Positions 38,603 to 41,355 of a stretch of 41,355 nucleotides of DNA are shown here, one piece after another. The notes beneath the pieces were generated by a model. That model saw nothing but the letters and a program-made list of their open reading frames with translations, did not search any database and had not been told where the DNA came from. The stretch is from contig DUZX01000035.1 in assembly GCA_013349325.1 (NCBI GenBank), positions 1 through 41,355 on the forward strand, in the 5' to 3' direction. Source of the DNA: Desulfuromonadales bacterium (GTDB taxonomy: Bacteria; Desulfobacterota; Desulfuromonadia; Geobacterales; Pseudopelobacteraceae). The stretch's first letter is position 1, and every line of letters begins with the position of its first letter. A program made the position numbers and the translations under genes.

Positions 38603-40066
38603 ATGAGTAATCGTGATTTATTGCATGATCCAATCTGGCGGGCGGAAGAGCTGGGACAGGCGTTACCTCAATCGCTGCACGCGGTTTCCGTGGCGCTGCC
38701 GCGCTGGCAGGATGTTGTCGGGTATGAAGAAAAATGGCCCGCCGTGATCAGCCGATTGCAATGCGGGTATCCCCGTTTTGTTATTCACCGCCTGATACAG
38801 GAACTGGCCGGCTTGATTGGTGGCGGTCAGCCGTGTCTGCCGTTTCCTTCGCTTCAGACGGCGCAGCAGTGTGTCAGCTACATCAGCCGAAAGAGTGATG
38901 CCACGGCCAGCCTGGTTGAGCGGGGTGGACAGTTCGGCGTTACAACGACTGCGGCAGGCTACGACACGCTGAAGGCCTTCTGGCAGCATACCGGTTTGAT
39001 TGTTTCGACCCGCCGGGCCGCGTCGGTTTTGAGCGGAACACCTCCGGAACTGCGGGATGACCAGAGAGTTCGCGATTCGCTGCGTCTTCAGCTGGCGGGG
39101 TTGTACGACTGTGCGCCGGACGATGTTTTTTTGCAGCCGAGCGGCATGGCGGCCATGCATGCCGCGCTGCGAACCGTCATGCAGCGCACGCCGGGAGCCG
39201 CTACGGCCCAGATCGGTTTCCCCTATGTGGATACCCTCAAGTTGCAGGAAAAATTCGGCTGTGGCGCGACACTGCTACACGACTTGAATCACTGCGCCGC
39301 CAATCTGAAGGAACTTCTGCAGCGGGCCCCCCTGGCGGCCTGTTTCAGCGAAATCCCCGGAAATCCGCTGCTCGGCTCGGCTGATGTGCGGCAGATCACC
39401 CCGATTCTGCGTGAGCATGGTATTCCACTGGTGGCCGATGATGTGGTGGCAACCCCGCTGAATGTCGATCTGGGTCCGCACGCCGACCTGATTGCCACCA
39501 GTCTGACCAAATATCTGGTCGGCACGGGTGACGTCATGGGGGGGGCGCTGATCTGTAATCCCCGTTCGCCGTATCATGCGGAGCTCAAGGCTATCGCGGC
39601 TGCACAGCATGAGGAGTTGCTCTGGATTGAGGATGCCGTGGTTCTGGAAGCGCAGATTCACAGCTTTCGGGAGCGGATGCGTATCCACAACCGTAATGGT
39701 CTGGTGATCGCCGAACGGCTGCGCACGCATCCCGCTATTGAAGCGGTCTGGTATCCCAAATGGTCGTTTGGTGACTCCTACGAGGCGGTCCGTCGGCCGG
39801 ATGGCGGCTGGGGGTCGCTGATCACGTTTTTGCCAAAGAACGCCGAACAAACCGCGCCACGAATCTACGATAATCTGGAGGTTTGCAAAGGGCCCAGCCT
39901 GGGGACCAGCTTTACCCTGGCCTGTCCGTTTACCCTGCTGGCGCATTATACGGAGCTTGAATGGGCCGAAGCGTGTGGAGTGCCGCGTAACCTGATCAGG
40001 CTGTCAGTCGGTCTGGAGGATGCCGATGAGTTGTGGCAGCGTATCGAGCGGGCGCTCAATTTCTGA
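38603..40066 (+). CDS. cystathionine gamma-synthase-like PLP enzyme, fungal STR2-like
   Basis: A 487-residue Cys/Met-metabolism PLP-fold protein. Start ATG 38603 with GAGGTG 5 bases upstream; ATG 38600 is too near the site and an earlier ATG lies in the repeat. K303 (SLTKYLVGTGDVMGG) is the PLP lysine. The N-terminal 110 residues (HAVSVALPRWQDVVGYEE, CGYPRFVIH) are absent from bacterial MetB (about 390 residues) and resemble, from memory, fungal cystathionine gamma-synthases such as yeast STR2. It would join cysteine and an activated homoserine to cystathionine. The next gene, a beta-lyase, would complete transsulfuration. Direct sulfhydrylation is an alternative reaction. Confidence 0.8.
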   Translation: MSNRDLLHDPIWRAEELGQALPQSLHAVSVALPRWQDVVGYEEKWPAVISRLQCGYPRFVIHRLIQELAGLIGGGQPCLPFPSLQTAQQCVSYISRKSDATASLVERGGQFGVTTTAAGYDTLKAFWQHTGLIVSTRRAASVLSGTPPELRDDQRVRDSLRLQLAGLYDCAPDDVFLQPSGMAAMHAALRTVMQRTPGAATAQIGFPYVDTLKLQEKFGCGATLLHDLNHCAANLKELLQRAPLAACFSEIPGNPLLGSADVRQITPILREHGIPLVADDVVATPLNVDLGPHADLIATSLTKYLVGTGDVMGGALICNPRSPYHAELKAIAAAQHEELLWIEDAVVLEAQIHSFRERMRIHNRNGLVIAERLRTHPAIEAVWYPKWSFGDSYEAVRRPDGGWGSLITFLPKNAEQTAPRIYDNLEVCKGPSLGTSFTLACPFTLLAHYTELEWAEACGVPRNLIRLSVGLEDADELWQRIERALNF

Positions 40067-40080
40067 TGCAGCGGGGATGC

Positions 40081-41238
40081 ATGGCTGATACGAAAGACAG
40101 CATTTTTGATTTCGACACGATCGTCGATCGCAGTGCCACCAGCAGTGAGAAGTGGGAAAAATACCGGGGGCGCGACATCATTCCGTTGTGGGTGGCGGAT
40201 ATGGATTTCCGATCTCCTCCTGCCGTCATAGCGGCTCTGCATAAACGTATCGAACATGGGGTCTTTGGTTACACGCACGCTCCGCCCACTCTGGTCGAAG
40301 CGGTGCTGGAGCATCTGGAGCGGGATTTCGGCTGGCAGGTCCAGCCGAAGTGGCTGGTCTGGCTGCCGGGTCTGGTCTGCGGCTTGAACGTACTTGCCCG
40401 TACCGTGGGAGAACCGGGTGATGAGGTAATCACGTTTACGCCGGTCTATCCCCCTTTTATGTCGGCTCCGACCCTTTCAGAGCGTGTAACAGTCAAGGTG
40501 CCGCTCCAGCTGGTTGCAGGGCGCTGGGTTGCAGACATGGCCGCACTGGAGCGGGCCATCACGCCGCGCACGAAGCTGCTGCTGCTCTGCAGCCCGCACA
40601 ATCCGGTCGGCCGGGCCTGGACACGCGCAGAACTGCTGCAGTTCGCCGACGTGGCCGAACGCCGCGATCTGATCATCGGTTCTGATGATATCCACGCCGG
40701 TCTGATCCTGGACGAGGGGATCCGCCACCTGCCGATTGCGACCCTGTCCCCTGAAACAGCCCGCCGCACCATCACGCTGCTGGCCCCCAGCAAAACCTAC
40801 AACATCCCCGGGCTGGGCTGCTCCTTTGCCGTCATCAGCGATCCGCAGCTGCGGAAAAAATTCATTACAGCAGCCGGTCGGATCGTACCGCACGTAAATC
40901 TGCTCGGTTTCACCGCCACTGAAGCGGCTTATCGATTCGGCGAAGCGTGGCGGCAGGCGCTGCTTCGCTATCTGCGCGGGAATCGTGATCTGGTGGAAGC
41001 GGAGATTAACTCAATACCGGGACTTTCCGCAACGCACGTAGAAGCAACCTATCTGGCCTGGATCGATACGCGTGCAGCCGGTATTGAAAATCCGGCCGGA
41101 TTTTTTGAAAAAGCCGGAGTCGGCCTCTCGGATGGGGCCGATTTCGATGCCCCCGGTTTTGTACGGCTCAACTTCGGCTGTAGCAGGTCGCTGCTGCGTA
41201 CGGCGCTAAAGCGTATGCGTACAGCCATAACCACCTAG
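40081..41238 (+). CDS. PatB/MalY-type cystathionine beta-lyase
   Basis: A 385-residue fold-type I aminotransferase-like enzyme of the MalY/PatB group. Start ATG 40081 gives the family's N-terminus (FDFDTIVDRSATSSEKWEKY, then LWVADMDF); ATG 40066 overlaps the previous stop (TGATG) and is possible, which would give translational coupling. CSPHNPVGRAWT, GSDDIHAGLIL and K238 in APSKTYNIPGL (PLP lysine) are the family motifs. It should split cystathionine to homocysteine, pyruvate and ammonia, following the gamma-synthase upstream. PatB relatives can also act as general C-S lyases. Confidence 0.87.
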   Translation: MADTKDSIFDFDTIVDRSATSSEKWEKYRGRDIIPLWVADMDFRSPPAVIAALHKRIEHGVFGYTHAPPTLVEAVLEHLERDFGWQVQPKWLVWLPGLVCGLNVLARTVGEPGDEVITFTPVYPPFMSAPTLSERVTVKVPLQLVAGRWVADMAALERAITPRTKLLLLCSPHNPVGRAWTRAELLQFADVAERRDLIIGSDDIHAGLILDEGIRHLPIATLSPETARRTITLLAPSKTYNIPGLGCSFAVISDPQLRKKFITAAGRIVPHVNLLGFTATEAAYRFGEAWRQALLRYLRGNRDLVEAEINSIPGLSATHVEATYLAWIDTRAAGIENPAGFFEKAGVGLSDGADFDAPGFVRLNFGCSRSLLRTALKRMRTAITT

Positions 41239-41270
41239 TACCAAGTAACACTTAAATAATCGTACAAAAA

Positions 41271-41355
41271 GCTCCCTCCCCCCTGGCGGGGGAGGGTTAG
41301 GGTGGGGGGGAGGTTGCCATGAAAGTACTCCGTTGCAGCTTCCCCCACCCCCTGC
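41271..41355. repeat. paired GC-rich palindromes at the window end (second copy incomplete)
   Basis: The first copy is CCTCCCCC-CTGGC-GGGGGAGG with tail GTTAGGGTGGGGGG (about 41274-41312). After a 27-base middle the reverse of such a tail begins (CCCCCACCCCCTGC, 41342-41355) and is cut off by the window end. The tails point inward here, as in the cysD-cysN pair, unlike the outward ones around hsdS and DUF559. Confidence 0.78.

Overview
The window looks like chromosomal DNA of a free-living Gram-negative bacterium, most likely a Geobacter-type member of the Desulfuromonadales. The reasons are the mix of a DUF485/ActP acetate-uptake pair, periplasmic adaptor-dependent efflux systems, a Geobacter-style radical SAM protein, moderately high GC, and strong AAGGAG ribosome sites. 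That assignment is inference; no rRNA or other phylogenetic marker lies in the window. I saw no tRNA, rRNA or CRISPR array.

Layout. (1) 1-2100 is a scrap zone: the tail of a REP-associated (RAYT-type) transposase, a truncated IS3-family OrfA, and two toxin-antitoxin pairs (AbrB/PIN on +, RelE/RelB on -), each with a readable promoter and palindromic operator. (2) 2389-5522 is an ABC exporter operon (adaptor, FtsX-type permease, ATPase) preceded by a 25-bp palindrome. (3) 5653-8666, minus strand, holds a NodB-type deacetylase, a MerA-like flavoprotein disulfide reductase and a TVP38/TMEM64 membrane protein, probably one operon; a 123-bp MITE-like element sits at its 3' end. (4) 9099-12275 is an IclR regulator, DUF485 protein and ActP-type symporter, with matching palindromic operators upstream of the regulator. 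(5) 12407-17238 is ion and membrane transport: NhaD antiporter, AI-2E/PerM-type protein, a frameshifted DUF3124 gene and a Kef-type K+/H+ antiporter. (6) 17396-32232 is a long co-directional run: radical SAM protein, MacA-MacB-like ABC exporter (adaptor, ATPase, permease), then an RND adaptor and an RND pump separated by a complete type I restriction-modification locus. (7) 32380-41238 is sulfate assimilation and homocysteine synthesis: cysK, sulfite reductase, cysH, cysD, cysN, a short chromate-transport protein, a cystathionine gamma-synthase-like enzyme and a PatB/MalY-type beta-lyase.

How the genes fit together. CysD/CysN would make APS from sulfate, CysH would reduce it to sulfite, the siroheme reductase would make sulfide, CysK would make cysteine, and the two PLP enzymes would carry sulfur to homocysteine. 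The three efflux systems look like drug, lipid or metabolite exporters of the inner membrane-periplasm type; no outer-membrane TolC partner is in the window.

The most unusual part is 23132-28923. The order is hsdR, single-TRD hsdS, DUF559 nuclease, DUF1016 remnant, hsdM. The locus lies between the adaptor and pump genes of one RND system. Each of the first three gene boundaries carries a pair of inverted GC-rich palindromes; related pairs occur between cysD and cysN and at the right end of the window. The pairing of a small DUF559 endonuclease gene with these palindromes is the best candidate for an under-described mobile or repeat-maintaining system here.
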